A stretch of DNA of 64,000 bases from Pueribacillus sp041725775 (lineage in GTDB: Bacteria; Bacillota; Bacilli; Bacillales; UBA6769): positions 1-64,000 of the forward strand of contig NZ_JBEUEL010000015.1 in assembly GCF_041725775.1 (NCBI RefSeq), written 5' to 3'. Every line of letters starts with the position of its first letter. Positions within the stretch are counted from its first letter, which is position 1. The position numbers were made by a program, and so were the translations under genes. The notes beneath the pieces were generated by a model, which was not told the origin of the DNA, searched no databases, and saw nothing but the letters and a program-made list of their open reading frames with translations. This document shows, in pieces, positions 16,770 to 25,354 of the stretch.

Positions 16770-17422
16770 TCAGAAAGGCTCCCAATGAGTTCATCGACAT
16801 CTTGGAAAACAACTCCTATGTCACGATTTCCATCAATGGTTTGTAACACGCCGTTGTTTGAATAATACTCGAGCAGTGGCTCTTGTTGAGCAATATTCAC
16901 TTCTAAACGGTTCGCAACAGTATCTTCGTTGTCATCTTCACGTTGGTAAAGTTCTCCGCCACATTTATCACAAGCACCGTCTTGTTGTGGTCGGTTAAAC
17001 ACCATGTGATACGTTGCACCGCAGTTACGGCAAATTCTGCGACCAGTTAGTCGTGCAAGTAATTTGTTCCGGTCAACATCGATATGAATGACGTAATCAA
17101 TGCTGCGGTCCATCTCTTGCAAAATGTTATCAAGAGCCTCAGCTTGCGGAACGGTTCTTGGAAAACCGTCAAGCAAAAACCCTTTGTTACAATCCGATTT
17201 TGCTAGACGTTCGCGAACGATTCCAATCGTCACTTCGTCTGGGACTAATTCCCCGGCATCCATAAACTTTTTTGCTTGCATACCAAGCTCTGTTCCTTCT
17301 TTCATTGCGGCTCGGAACATATCTCCAGTTGATATGTGAGGGATACCGTATCGATCAATAATCATTTCCGCTTGCGTACCTTTTCCTGCACCTGGTAACC
17401 CCATTAATACGAGATCCACCAT
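16766..17422 (-). CDS. adk: Adenylate kinase with zinc-type LID
   Basis: Adk interconverts ATP, ADP and AMP. The 218-residue product opens with the P-loop GLPGAGKGTQ (8-17), then GDMFRAA in the AMP-binding part and LLDGFPRT. The LID holds CRNCG and CDKCG, a four-cysteine zinc site usual in Gram-positive adenylate kinases and absent from the enterobacterial enzyme. It follows secY by 12 bases. Confidence 0.97.
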   Translation of the reverse strand: MVDLVLMGLPGAGKGTQAEMIIDRYGIPHISTGDMFRAAMKEGTELGMQAKKFMDAGELVPDEVTIGIVRERLAKSDCNKGFLLDGFPRTVPQAEALDNILQEMDRSIDYVIHIDVDRNKLLARLTGRRICRNCGATYHMVFNRPQQDGACDKCGGELYQREDDNEDTVANRLEVNIAQQEPLLEYYSNNGVLQTIDGNRDIGVVFQDVDELIGSLSE

Positions 17423-17434
17423 TATCCCTCCATC

Positions 17435-18724
17435 CTACTTGATGAATCCTTTATAGTGACGTTTTATAAGTTGGCTATCAATTTGCTTCATCGTATCTAA
17501 CGCAACCCCTACGACGATGAGCAGACTCGTTCCTCCAATTTGTACAGTTGGAGGCAAATTTGCAAATGTCGTAAAAAAGACAGGAATGATTGCGACAAAC
17601 GCTAAGAAAAGTGCGCCAACAAACGTGAGACGATACAAAATGCTCGTAATTCGTTCCTGTGTCGCCTTCCCAGGTCGTGTACCAGGGATGTATCCGCCTT
17701 GTTTTTTCAAGTTGTCTGCCATTTGCTCAGGATTCACCTGAATAAATGTGTAAAAATACGTAAACGCAATAATTAATAATGCATAAATGGTCGCTCCAAT
17801 TGGATGTGTGTAATCAACCGTTTGGACGAGCCAATTCGCTACTTTGCTATCGCTAAAGAAACCAGCGATAGTTCGTGGTGTATAGAAAACCGCGACCGCA
17901 AAAATAACAGGAATTACACCAGCTGCGTTTACTTTAATCGGCAAATGCGTCGTTTGCCTACTAATCGTTTGGCGTCCAACAGTTACCCGCTGTGCATATT
18001 GAATCGGAATTTTTCGTACACCTTGTTGTACAAAAATAATTGCAACAACGAGAACGAGAATTGCAAGAATGAGACCGAGTGCTTTTACGATTGTTAAAAA
18101 CAGTTGGTCTTGATTTTGGAACTGAGATAAATACACTTGTTGCACGCTCGTAGGGATGGCTGCAACGATTCCAGCAAAAATGATAATCGATATTCCATTC
18201 CCTACACCATGTGCTGTAATTTGTTCACCGAGCCACATTAAAAATGCTGTTCCCGCTGTAAGCACGATGGCAATCGTTAAATACGTCGTTACGCTTGGGT
18301 TTGGAATGAGACCTGGAAACAGGTTGTTAAACCCAAGTGACAAGGCTAGCGCTTGAATAAAACCGAGCACGATCGTCCCGTACCGTGTAAATTGAGCAAG
18401 CTTCCGTCTCCCGACTTCACCTTGTTTCGCCCATTCTGCAAACTTAGGAACGACATCCATTTGTAATAGCTGAACGATGATCGATGCAGTGATGTAAGGC
18501 ATGATTCCCATTGCAAAAATGGAAAAACGCTCTAACGCTCCGCCACCAAACATGTTCATGACACCGAACAAACTCGCATCTCCACTAAATTGCAAAACAT
18601 CTTTATCGACTCCTGGAACCGGGATAAATGCCCCGATCCGGAATACGACGAGCATCAATAACGTAAACATCACTTTTTGGCGTAAATCAGAAACTTTAAA
18701 AATGTTGGCAATTGTCCCGAACAT
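17435..18724 (-). CDS. secY: Preprotein translocase subunit SecY
   Basis: SecY is the ten-helix protein-conducting channel; SecE is encoded at 46701-46886. The 429-residue product has the IPVPGVD entry after the first helix, the FSIFAMGIMPYITASIIVQLLQ segment of helix 2, the RTVGRQ-type loop and the cytoplasmic GKATQERI and IDSQLIKRHYKGF end. Length is normal. Its start meets the rplO stop at 18724. Confidence 0.97.
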   Translation of the reverse strand: MFGTIANIFKVSDLRQKVMFTLLMLVVFRIGAFIPVPGVDKDVLQFSGDASLFGVMNMFGGGALERFSIFAMGIMPYITASIIVQLLQMDVVPKFAEWAKQGEVGRRKLAQFTRYGTIVLGFIQALALSLGFNNLFPGLIPNPSVTTYLTIAIVLTAGTAFLMWLGEQITAHGVGNGISIIIFAGIVAAIPTSVQQVYLSQFQNQDQLFLTIVKALGLILAILVLVVAIIFVQQGVRKIPIQYAQRVTVGRQTISRQTTHLPIKVNAAGVIPVIFAVAVFYTPRTIAGFFSDSKVANWLVQTVDYTHPIGATIYALLIIAFTYFYTFIQVNPEQMADNLKKQGGYIPGTRPGKATQERITSILYRLTFVGALFLAFVAIIPVFFTTFANLPPTVQIGGTSLLIVVGVALDTMKQIDSQLIKRHYKGFIK

Positions 18725-19164
18725 TAAATCACCTCAACGTTTCCGCCTGCCGATTCAATCGCTTGTTTTGCAGATTCGGAAAACTTATGAGCTTTTACCG
18801 TTAACTTTTTCTCAAGTGATCCGTTACCGAGAATTTTCACACCGTTGTTAAGCTTGCGGATGACGCGAGTTTCTAACAATAGTTCAGGTGTTACTTCTGT
18901 GCCCTCATCAAATTGATTTAACTTGTCAAGATTCACAATCACATATTCTTTACGATTAATATTCGTAAAGCCACGTTTCGGAAGACGTTGGAAAAGTGGG
19001 GTTTGACCACCTTCGAACCCAGGACGCACACCCCCGCCAGAACGTGCATTTTGACCTTTATGCCCTCGACCAGACGTTTTTCCAAAGCCTGATCCGATTC
19101 CACGTCCGACACGTTTTCTAGCGTGACGCGAACCTTCTGATGGTTTTAACTCATGAAGTTTCAT
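18724..19164 (-). CDS. rplO: 50S ribosomal protein L15
   Basis: L15 is a 23S-binding assembly protein with a long unstructured Gly/Arg-rich N-terminus: MKLHELKPSEGSRHARKRVG, then GSGFGKTSGRGHKGQ. The C-terminal globular part ends ESAGGNVEVI. At 146 residues it has the usual length. It lies between rpmD and secY. Confidence 0.98.
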   Translation of the reverse strand: MKLHELKPSEGSRHARKRVGRGIGSGFGKTSGRGHKGQNARSGGGVRPGFEGGQTPLFQRLPKRGFTNINRKEYVIVNLDKLNQFDEGTEVTPELLLETRVIRKLNNGVKILGNGSLEKKLTVKAHKFSESAKQAIESAGGNVEVI

Positions 19165-19202
19165 TTTGGCACCTCCTTGTTATTGACTATTCACCATTCG
19201 TC

Positions 19203-19385
19203 TTAAATTTCCTTTACTGTTACGAGATGTGACACCTTTTTAATCATGCCACGAATCGCTGGATTGTCTTTATGAACGACGGTTTGATTCGTTTTTTTCA
19301 ATCCGAGTGTGTTAACCGTCACACGTTGATCTTCCGGACGACCAATGAGACTACGAGTGAGGGTGATTTCTAATTGCTTAGCCAT
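19203..19385 (-). CDS. rpmD: 50S ribosomal protein L30
   Basis: L30 is a small peripheral protein of the large subunit. The 60-residue product shows ITLTRSLIGRPEDQRVTVNT and LGLKKTNQTVVHKDNPAIRG, the family signature. It is 13 bases after rpsE. Confidence 0.97.
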   Translation of the reverse strand: MAKQLEITLTRSLIGRPEDQRVTVNTLGLKKTNQTVVHKDNPAIRGMIKKVSHLVTVKEI

Positions 19386-19398
19386 CGAGTTTCCCTCC

Positions 19399-19896
19399 TT
19401 ATCCTAACAATTCTTCCGTTGTCTTGCCGCGTAATTTTGCTACGTCTTCGGCGCGCTTTAAGCTTTTAATGCCTTCGATCGTTGCACGTACCATGTTAAT
19501 CGGGTTATTTGAACCGTGTGATTTTGAAAGAATGTCGCCAATTCCGCCGAGCTCGAGTACAGCACGAACAGGTCCGCCTGCGATAACTCCTGTACCTTCA
19601 GCAGCAGGTTTTAACAGGACGCGACCAGCACCGAAACGACCAACTACTTCATGAGGAATTGTTGTGTTGACACGTGGTACTGAAATTAAATTTTTCTTCG
19701 CATCTTCAACCGCTTTACGAATGGCTTCTGGAACTTCTTGTGCTTTACCTGTTCCAAATCCAACATGACCGTTTTTATCTCCGACAACGACAACTGCAGC
19801 AAAACGAAAACGGCGTCCACCTTTCACAACTTTTGCTACACGATTAACTGTTACTACACGTTCTTCTAATTCAAGTTTGTTTGCGTCAATAGCCAT
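19399..19896 (-). CDS. rpsE: 30S ribosomal protein S5
   Basis: S5 helps shape the mRNA entry channel and influences decoding accuracy. The 165-residue product has the RNA-binding N-domain (VVKGGRRFRFAAVVVVGDKN at about 23-42, GKAQEVPEAIRKA) and the C-domain with GTGVIAGGPVRAVLELGGI. The KGGRRF loop, where spectinomycin-resistance changes occur in other bacteria, looks wild type. Confidence 0.98.
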   Translation of the reverse strand: MAIDANKLELEERVVTVNRVAKVVKGGRRFRFAAVVVVGDKNGHVGFGTGKAQEVPEAIRKAVEDAKKNLISVPRVNTTIPHEVVGRFGAGRVLLKPAAEGTGVIAGGPVRAVLELGGIGDILSKSHGSNNPINMVRATIEGIKSLKRAEDVAKLRGKTTEELLG

Positions 19897-19921
19897 AGGT
19901 TTTGAATTCCCCTCCTTTTAA

Positions 19922-20284
19922 TTAAAATTCCAAGCCAGCTTCTCTAGCTGCTTCTGCTAATGCCTTGACACGTCCGTGGTAAAGGTTTCCACCGCGGTCA
20001 AATACAACTTCTTTATATCCTTTTTCAACTGCACGTTTTGCAATGAGCTCTCCGACTTTTGTTGCGGCTTCGATATTTCCGCCTGTTTTTCCATCAAAAT
20101 CTTTATCGAGGGATGATGCGTGTGCTAACGTGACACCTTGTTCATCATCGATAAGTTGCGCATAAATATGCTTAGAAGAACGATATACGTTCAAGCGTGG
20201 ACATTCTGCTGTTCCTTGCAAATGACGACGGACACGAAGATGGCGCTTTTTACGCGTTTTTTTACGATCTACTTTCGTAATCAA
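19922..20284 (-). CDS. rplR: 50S ribosomal protein L18
   Basis: L18 brings 5S rRNA into the large subunit with L5. The 120-residue product shows the basic KKTRKKRHLRVRRHLQG N-terminus, RLNVYRSSKHIYAQLIDD and the end FDRGGNLYHGRVKALAEAAR. The start is TTG, 9 bases after AAAGGAG, giving the conserved opening MITK. The spacer to rplF is 248 bases instead of the usual few tens; see the separate entry. Confidence 0.97.
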   Translation of the reverse strand: MITKVDRKKTRKKRHLRVRRHLQGTAECPRLNVYRSSKHIYAQLIDDEQGVTLAHASSLDKDFDGKTGGNIEAATKVGELIAKRAVEKGYKEVVFDRGGNLYHGRVKALAEAAREAGLEF

Positions 20285-20532
20285 TCGGGGCCACTCCTTT
20301 CTCTTTCAGATGTTGTTCAAAACTCCGGAGGTTTACAAAATATGAGGTTTTTTGATAGTGTGCCTAAAGTAATCTTTAAACTTGCTTTCTCGAACTTCGA
20401 ATGCACACAGATCTGCTTGTGTCGACGTTGTAACTCATCTTTTTCAGGTGAGTGTTTATTCGTCGACCTCCGTCTTTTTGTCCTCCTATTTGAACTAACA
20501 AATTTTATAATCTTGTTGAACTATTTCAATGA
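20285..20532 (-). other. Unusually long rplF-rplR spacer with nested hairpin
   Basis: GTCGACG (20421-20427) pairs with CGTCGAC (20461-20467), enclosing a second stem 20433-20439/20447-20453. On the minus strand an AGGAGGA (complement of 20481-20487) stands about 50 bases after rplF with no start codon behind it. I see no coding frame here. The arrangement looks like DNA inserted after the original rplR ribosome binding site. Confidence 0.55.
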
Positions 20533-21069
20533 TTACTTACCAGTTTTACCTTCCTTGCGACGTACATATTCACCTTCGTAACGAATTCCTTTTCCTTTGT
20601 AAGGTTCAGGAGGTCTTACTGCGCGAATATTTGCTGCAAGTTCACCAACACGTTCTTTGTCAATTCCTTTTACGACCACTTTTGTGTTTTCAGGTACGTC
20701 AATTTCGATACCCTTCTCTGGATCGAATTCAACTGGGTGTGAGTACCCAACGTTTAGGACGAGCTTTTGTCCTTGTTTGTTTGCACGATAACCGACACCG
20801 ACGAGTTCAAGACGTCGCTCAAATCCGTTCGTCACACCTTGAATCATATTTTGAATTAAGCTTCTAGTCGTACCGTGTAAAGAGCGATGTTCTTTTTGCT
20901 CCGATGGACGGGAGACAATCACTTCTTTCTCTTGAATGTCGATGACCATTTCATCATGTAACGTGCGTGTAAGTTCACCTTTCGGACCTTTCACTGTTAC
21001 GGTATTTCCTTCTTTCGTTACCGTTACGCCATTTGGGATTTCAATTGGCTTTAATCCTATACGAGACAT
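20533..21069 (-). CDS. rplF: 50S ribosomal protein L6
   Basis: L6 lies near the factor-binding centre of the large subunit. The 178-residue product has two similar alpha/beta domains, beginning MSRIGLKPIEIPNGV and ending with the C-terminal signature PPEPYKGKGIRYEGEYVRRK. It follows rpsH by 26 bases. Length is normal. Confidence 0.98.
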   Translation of the reverse strand: MSRIGLKPIEIPNGVTVTKEGNTVTVKGPKGELTRTLHDEMVIDIQEKEVIVSRPSEQKEHRSLHGTTRSLIQNMIQGVTNGFERRLELVGVGYRANKQGQKLVLNVGYSHPVEFDPEKGIEIDVPENTKVVVKGIDKERVGELAANIRAVRPPEPYKGKGIRYEGEYVRRKEGKTGK

Positions 21070-21095
21070 ACGTACACCTCCATTCGTTCACATTC

Positions 21096-21494
21096 TTACC
21101 AAACGTATGCTAATACTTCGCCACCGACTTGTTGGCTGCGAGCTTCTTTATCTGTTAATACACCTTTTGATGTTGAAACGATCGCAATACCTAAACCACC
21201 AAGGACACGGGGTACTTCATGTGCTTGTGCGTAAACGCGTAGACCTGGCTTACTAATTCGTTTCAATCCTGTAATGACACGTTCATTCGCTTTTCCGTAT
21301 TTTAAGAAAAGGCGAAGAATTCCTTGTTTGTTATCTTCAATGTATTCAACGTCACGAATAAACCCTTCACGCTTCAAAATTTCTGCGATTTCTTTTTTCA
21401 TTTTTGAAGCAGGGATTTCTAATTTATCAAGACGAACTGTATTTGCGTTACGAATTCGCGTAAGCATATCTGCGATTGGATCTGTCATGACCAT
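21096..21494 (-). CDS. rpsH: 30S ribosomal protein S8
   Basis: S8 binds 16S helix 21 and, in several bacteria, represses the spc operon. The start at 21494 (MVMTDPIADML) with AAGGAGG 10 bases upstream gives 132 residues, matching Bacillus S8; the longer frame from 21530 runs back through the rpsZ stop. The C-terminal STSKGVLTDKEAR-GGEVLAYVW motif is intact. Confidence 0.98.
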   Translation of the reverse strand: MVMTDPIADMLTRIRNANTVRLDKLEIPASKMKKEIAEILKREGFIRDVEYIEDNKQGILRLFLKYGKANERVITGLKRISKPGLRVYAQAHEVPRVLGGLGIAIVSTSKGVLTDKEARSQQVGGEVLAYVW

Positions 21495-21523
21495 TTCTTC
21501 ATTACCTCCTTCCCCTAGCGGGA

Positions 21524-21709
21524 TTACCAACTGGCTTTTTTCACACCAGGAATTTGACCTTTATATGCGAGTTCACGGAAACATATACGGCACAATTTAA
21601 ACTTGCGAATGACTGAATGAGGACGTCCACATCGTTCGCAACGCGTATATTCGCGCACTTTAAACTTTTGTGAGCGACGCTGTTTAGCGATCATCGATTT
21701 TTTCGCCAC
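21524..21709 (-). CDS. rpsZ: 30S ribosomal protein S14, zinc type
   Basis: This 61-residue S14 is the short zinc-binding form. The ligands appear as RCERCGRPH and LCRICFREL, two CxxC pairs, followed by the KKASW end. Bacillus often also has a longer zinc-free S14 elsewhere for zinc starvation. Placed between rplE and rpsH as usual. Confidence 0.97.
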   Translation of the reverse strand: MAKKSMIAKQRRSQKFKVREYTRCERCGRPHSVIRKFKLCRICFRELAYKGQIPGVKKASW

Positions 21710-21729
21710 GCTGTAACCTCCTTAATTAA

Positions 21730-22269
21730 TTATTTTTGAAACGGCATTCCGAGTTCTGCTAATAGTTCACGAGCTTCTTCATCTGTCTTTGCTGTTGTTA
21801 CGATAACAACATCCATTCCACGAACTTTGTTTACTTTGTCGTAGTCGATTTCTGGGAAGATCAGTTGTTCTTTAATTCCAAGCGTGTAGTTTCCTCTTCC
21901 GTCAAATGCTTTTTTCGATACGCCACGGAAGTCACGTACACGTGGAAGTGAAACCGAAATTAATTTATCTAAAAAGTCATACATGCGTTCACCGCGTAGC
22001 GTTACTTTCGCTCCAATTGGCATCCCATCACGAAGTTTAAAACCCGCAATTGATTTTTTTGCTTTCGTAATTAAAGGCTTTTGACCTGTAATTGCCGCAA
22101 GTTCTTCGACAGCACTGTCAAGCACTTTCGGGTTTTGTACAGCATCACCGACACCCATGTTTACAACGATTTTTTCAATTTTGGGTACTTCCATGACGGA
22201 TGAGTAATTAAATTTTTGCATTAAAGATTTAACGATCTCATTTGTATATCTCTCTTTCAGACGGTTCAA
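21730..22269 (-). CDS. rplE: 50S ribosomal protein L5
   Basis: L5 binds 5S rRNA and contacts the P-site tRNA T loop. The 179-residue product begins MNRLKERYTNEIVKSL, has VPKIEKIVVNMGVGDA and ends ELLAELGMPFQK. Standard length and place between rplX and rpsZ. Confidence 0.98.
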   Translation of the reverse strand: MNRLKERYTNEIVKSLMQKFNYSSVMEVPKIEKIVVNMGVGDAVQNPKVLDSAVEELAAITGQKPLITKAKKSIAGFKLRDGMPIGAKVTLRGERMYDFLDKLISVSLPRVRDFRGVSKKAFDGRGNYTLGIKEQLIFPEIDYDKVNKVRGMDVVIVTTAKTDEEARELLAELGMPFQK

Positions 22270-22298
22270 CGAGAGTACCTCCTTTCCTTACGCTGTTA

Positions 22299-22607
22299 CT
22301 AGTCTAGCGGTTGTCCGGATTTTTTCGCAATCCGAATTTTTTTTCCATCTTCGATTCGATATCCGACCCGGGTTGGTTCATTTGAGTCTGGATCAAGTGG
22401 CATGACGTTTGATACGTGAATCGGTGCTTCCATTTCAACAATGCCACCTTGCGGATTCATTTGTGAAGGCTTCGAATGTTTTTTTACAAGATTAATACCT
22501 TCTACAATGACGCGCTCTTGTTTCGGGTCTGCTTGAAGGATAACGCCTTGTTTGCCTTTATCCTTACCAGAGATAACTTGAACTTTATCTCCTTTTTTTA
22601 CGTGCAT
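22299..22607 (-). CDS. rplX: 50S ribosomal protein L24
   Basis: L24 is an assembly initiator near the exit tunnel. The KOW motif KKGDKVQVISGKDKGKQGVI lies at 4-23. I start at ATG 22607 (MHVKKGDK), 11 bases after AAGGAGG, giving 102 residues; the longer GTG at 22619 overlaps that site. Confidence 0.97.
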   Translation of the reverse strand: MHVKKGDKVQVISGKDKGKQGVILQADPKQERVIVEGINLVKKHSKPSQMNPQGGIVEMEAPIHVSNVMPLDPDSNEPTRVGYRIEDGKKIRIAKKSGQPLD

Positions 22608-22679
22608 AACGCTCTGCACCTCCTTAAGTCGAGAAACTGCTTCTTTATAACTCTTCTATGTTCAAAAAGTTACATTTGC

Positions 22680-23048
22680 CTATAACACTTCTGGTGCTAA
22701 TGAAATAATTTTCATATATTGATGGTCACGAAGTTCACGTGCAACTGGTCCGAAAATACGTGTGCCACGAGGGCTATTGTCTTCACGAATGATGACAGCT
22801 GCATTTTCGTCAAAGCGAATGTATGAGCCATCATTACGGCGAACACCGCTTTTTGAACGAACAACGACAGCACGGACGACGTCACCTTTTTTAACAACGC
22901 CTCCGGGTGTTGCTTGTTTAACTGAGCAGACGATCACATCTCCGATATTTGCAAACTTACGTCCAGACCCTCCGAGCACTTTGATGCACTGGACTTCACG
23001 AGCACCCGAGTTGTCTGCTACTTTGAGACGACTTTCTTGTTGAATCAT
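22680..23048 (-). CDS. rplN: 50S ribosomal protein L14
   Basis: L14 contributes to an intersubunit bridge. The 122-residue product opens MIQQESRLKVADNSGAREV and contains the signature KKGDVVRAVVVRSKSGVRR and FGPVARELRD. Length is exactly standard. It follows rpsQ by 28 bases. Confidence 0.98.
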   Translation of the reverse strand: MIQQESRLKVADNSGAREVQCIKVLGGSGRKFANIGDVIVCSVKQATPGGVVKKGDVVRAVVVRSKSGVRRNDGSYIRFDENAAVIIREDNSPRGTRIFGPVARELRDHQYMKIISLAPEVL

Positions 23049-23076
23049 TTGCCGAACCTCCTTCCGGTCTTCTCCG

Positions 23077-23340
23077 TTACACGATGACGGATTCTTCTAC
23101 AATTTCGACGAGGCGAAAATATTTATCTTTTGAAAGTGGGCGAGTTTCCATAATTTTCACGATATCGCCAACTTTTGCGCTATTATTCTCATCATGAACT
23201 TTATACTTCTTTGAGTATTTGACACGTTTGCCGTAAAGTCGATCTTTTTTATATGTTTCAACAACGACGGTAATCGTTTTGTCCATTTTGTCAGACGTTA
23301 CACGACCCGTGTATACTTTGCGTTGATTTCGTTCACTCAT
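23077..23340 (-). CDS. rpsQ: 30S ribosomal protein S17
   Basis: S17 is a primary 16S-binding protein with an OB fold. The 87-residue product begins MSERNQRKVYTGRVTSDKMD and includes the KYKVHDENNSAKVGD and ETRPLSKDKYFRLVEI segments. It is 21 bases after rpmC. Confidence 0.98.
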   Translation of the reverse strand: MSERNQRKVYTGRVTSDKMDKTITVVVETYKKDRLYGKRVKYSKKYKVHDENNSAKVGDIVKIMETRPLSKDKYFRLVEIVEESVIV

Positions 23341-23361
23341 TGTACTGACCTCCCCTCATTA

Positions 23362-23565
23362 TTATCCGTTATTTATTCCGAGTTCTCTTTCACGTAACAC
23401 CGTTTTCGTACGTGCAATTGATTTCCGGACGTCACGAATGCGGGCTGGATTTTCTAGTTGGCCTGTTGCGAGTTGAAAACGTAAGTTGAACAACTCTTCT
23501 TTTAAATTTTTAAGTTGTTGTTCAATTTCCGCGTTTGTTAAATTACGGATTTCACTTGTTTTCAT
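23362..23565 (-). CDS. rpmC: 50S ribosomal protein L29
   Basis: L29 sits at the tunnel exit and helps dock trigger factor and SRP. The 67-residue helical hairpin MKTSEIRNLTNAEIEQQL with KEELFNLRFQLATGQLEN is typical. Its ATG overlaps the rplP stop (ATGA), so translation is coupled. Confidence 0.97.
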   Translation of the reverse strand: MKTSEIRNLTNAEIEQQLKNLKEELFNLRFQLATGQLENPARIRDVRKSIARTKTVLRERELGINNG

Positions 23566-23990
23566 TCTGAGTCACCACCCCATTCATCTCGTCTTACAAA
23601 CTTCGTTTTAATCGGAAGCTTATGAGAGGCGAGTCGCAATGCTTCACGAGCTACTTCTTCGGAAACACCGCCTACTTCAAACATGATTTTTCCTGGTTTT
23701 ACGACGGCAACCCATCCTTCAGGTGCACCTTTACCAGAACCCATCCGTACCTCTAATGGTTTAGCTGTATATGGTTTTGATGGAAAAATTTTAATCCATA
23801 CTTTCCCACCACGTTTCATAAAGCGTGTCATCGCAATTCTTGCTGCTTCGATTTGACGGTTCGTAATCCAAGCAGATTCTAGTGCTTGCAATCCGTAATC
23901 ACCAAAAGTGATTTCTGTTCCGCCTTTTGCATTACCTTTCATTCTACCGCGAAATTCTTTACGGTGTTTTACACGTCTTGGCATTAACAT
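23562..23990 (-). CDS. rplP: 50S ribosomal protein L16
   Basis: L16 organises the A-site region of the peptidyl transferase centre. The 142-residue product starts MLMPRRVKHRKEFRGRMKG and has WVAVVKPGKIMFEV and ALRLASHKLPIKTKFV. Two bases separate it from rpsC, and its stop overlaps rpmC. Confidence 0.98.
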   Translation of the reverse strand: MLMPRRVKHRKEFRGRMKGNAKGGTEITFGDYGLQALESAWITNRQIEAARIAMTRFMKRGGKVWIKIFPSKPYTAKPLEVRMGSGKGAPEGWVAVVKPGKIMFEVGGVSEEVAREALRLASHKLPIKTKFVRRDEWGGDSE

Positions 23991-23992
23991 GT

Positions 23993-24652
23993 TTATTTGC
24001 CTCCTTCCTCTTTTTTTGCACCTTTTGTTGGAAGGATTTCACCACGATAAATCCAAATTTTCACTCCGAGTTTACCGTAAGTTGTGTCCGCTTCTGCTGT
24101 GCCATAGTCAATGTCGGCACGCAACGTATGAAGTGGCACTGTTCCTTCGCTATACGATTCCGAACGAGCAATGTCTGCTCCGTTTAAACGACCTGACACT
24201 TCTGTACGAATTCCTTTTGCACCAGCGCGAACTGCACGTTGAATTGCTTGTTTCATCGCACGTCTAAATGCGACACGATTTTCAAGTTGTGTTGCAATAT
24301 TTTCAGCAACAAGTTTCGCATTTAAGTCAGGTGTTTTAATTTCAAAAATATTAACGTGCACCCGTTTTCCAGTTAGTTCATTTAACGATTTTCGTAGTGA
24401 TTCAACTTCAGAACCACCTTTACCGATAACCATGCCGGGTTTTGCCGTACGAATTGTAATGTTTACACGGTTTGCAGCTCGTTCAATTTCAATGCCTGCA
24501 ACCGCTGCATCTTTAAGACGTTTTTCAATGTATTCGCGAATTTTAATGTCTTCGTGTAAAAGGTCTGCATAATCCTTGTCTGCATACCATCTTGATTCCC
24601 AATCACGATTGACTCCAATTCGCAGCCCAATTGGGTTAACTTTTTGACCCAC
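23993..24652 (-). CDS. rpsC: 30S ribosomal protein S3
   Basis: S3 lines the mRNA entry site and has helicase-related residues. The 219-residue product has the N-terminal GQKVNPIGLRIG, a KH domain with GMVIGKGGSEVE (about 73-84) and the C-terminal GRLNGADIARSE and TTYGKLGVKIWIYRGE. It starts with GTG, 3 bases after rplV. Confidence 0.98.
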   Translation of the reverse strand: MGQKVNPIGLRIGVNRDWESRWYADKDYADLLHEDIKIREYIEKRLKDAAVAGIEIERAANRVNITIRTAKPGMVIGKGGSEVESLRKSLNELTGKRVHVNIFEIKTPDLNAKLVAENIATQLENRVAFRRAMKQAIQRAVRAGAKGIRTEVSGRLNGADIARSESYSEGTVPLHTLRADIDYGTAEADTTYGKLGVKIWIYRGEILPTKGAKKEEGGK

Positions 24653-24655
24653 GCA

Positions 24656-24997
24656 TTATCCCTCCTTCTTTTCTGATACAACGACCGTAATGTGGCTCGT
24701 TCTTTTATTAATTCTACTTGCACGTCCTTGTGCGCGTGGACGGAAACGTTTTAATGTAACACCTTCGTCAACATAAGCTTCACTTACTACGAGATCGTCT
24801 GCTTCCATTTCGTAGTTATGTTCAGCATTGGCAATCGCCGAGTTTAGCACTTTTTCCACAATAGGAGAAGCTGCTTTTGGTGTATGACGTAAAATCGCAA
24901 TTGCTTCACCGACTTCTTTCCCTCGAATTAAATCAACGACGAGGCGAGCTTTACGAGGAGCAATGCGGACTTGTTTTGCAACAGCTTTTGCTTGCAT
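24656..24997 (-). CDS. rplV: 50S ribosomal protein L22
   Basis: L22 lines the nascent-peptide tunnel with a long beta hairpin. The 113-residue product opens MQAKAVAKQVRIAPRKARLV, and the hairpin tip is within GVTLKRFRPRAQGRASRINK, where macrolide-resistance changes arise in other bacteria; nothing unusual is visible here. Confidence 0.98.
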   Translation of the reverse strand: MQAKAVAKQVRIAPRKARLVVDLIRGKEVGEAIAILRHTPKAASPIVEKVLNSAIANAEHNYEMEADDLVVSEAYVDEGVTLKRFRPRAQGRASRINKRTSHITVVVSEKKEG

Positions 24998-25018
24998 TGG
25001 CCTGAACCTCCTCTCAAA

Positions 25019-25297
25019 TTAACGTTTAGTTTTTTTGTCATCAGCTGCGTGACCTCGGTACGTCCGCGTTGGCGCAAATTCACCTAACTTGTGACCGACC
25101 ATATCTTCAGAAATATAAACTGGAACATGTTTTCTTCCGTCATAAACGGCAATGGTATGCCCTATAAATTCAGGAAAAATGGTTGAGCGACGCGACCATG
25201 TTTTGATGACTCTTTTTTCGTTCTTTTCATTCAATGCTTCGACCTTTTTCATCAAGTGATCGTCTACAAAAGGCCCCTTTTTTAAACTACGACCCAC
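25019..25297 (-). CDS. rpsS: 30S ribosomal protein S19
   Basis: S19 pairs with S13 in the small-subunit head. The 92-residue product shows MGRSLKKGPFVDDHLMKKV, the WSRRSTIFPEFIGHTIAVY-type core and KLGEFAPTRTYRGH. Length is standard; 21 bases separate it from rplV. Confidence 0.98.
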   Translation of the reverse strand: MGRSLKKGPFVDDHLMKKVEALNEKNEKRVIKTWSRRSTIFPEFIGHTIAVYDGRKHVPVYISEDMVGHKLGEFAPTRTYRGHAADDKKTKR

Positions 25298-25354
25298 TTC
25301 TTTTCCTCCCTTCGCGATTGCACTACGGTTCTCGTGAACCGTAGATCAACCTTG

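Noticed and set aside
20138..20581. Plus-strand frame of 147 codons across rplR, the spacer and rplF
   Set aside because: Most of it is antisense to two ribosomal protein genes, with low-complexity Cys/Phe/Leu-rich translation; no start site.
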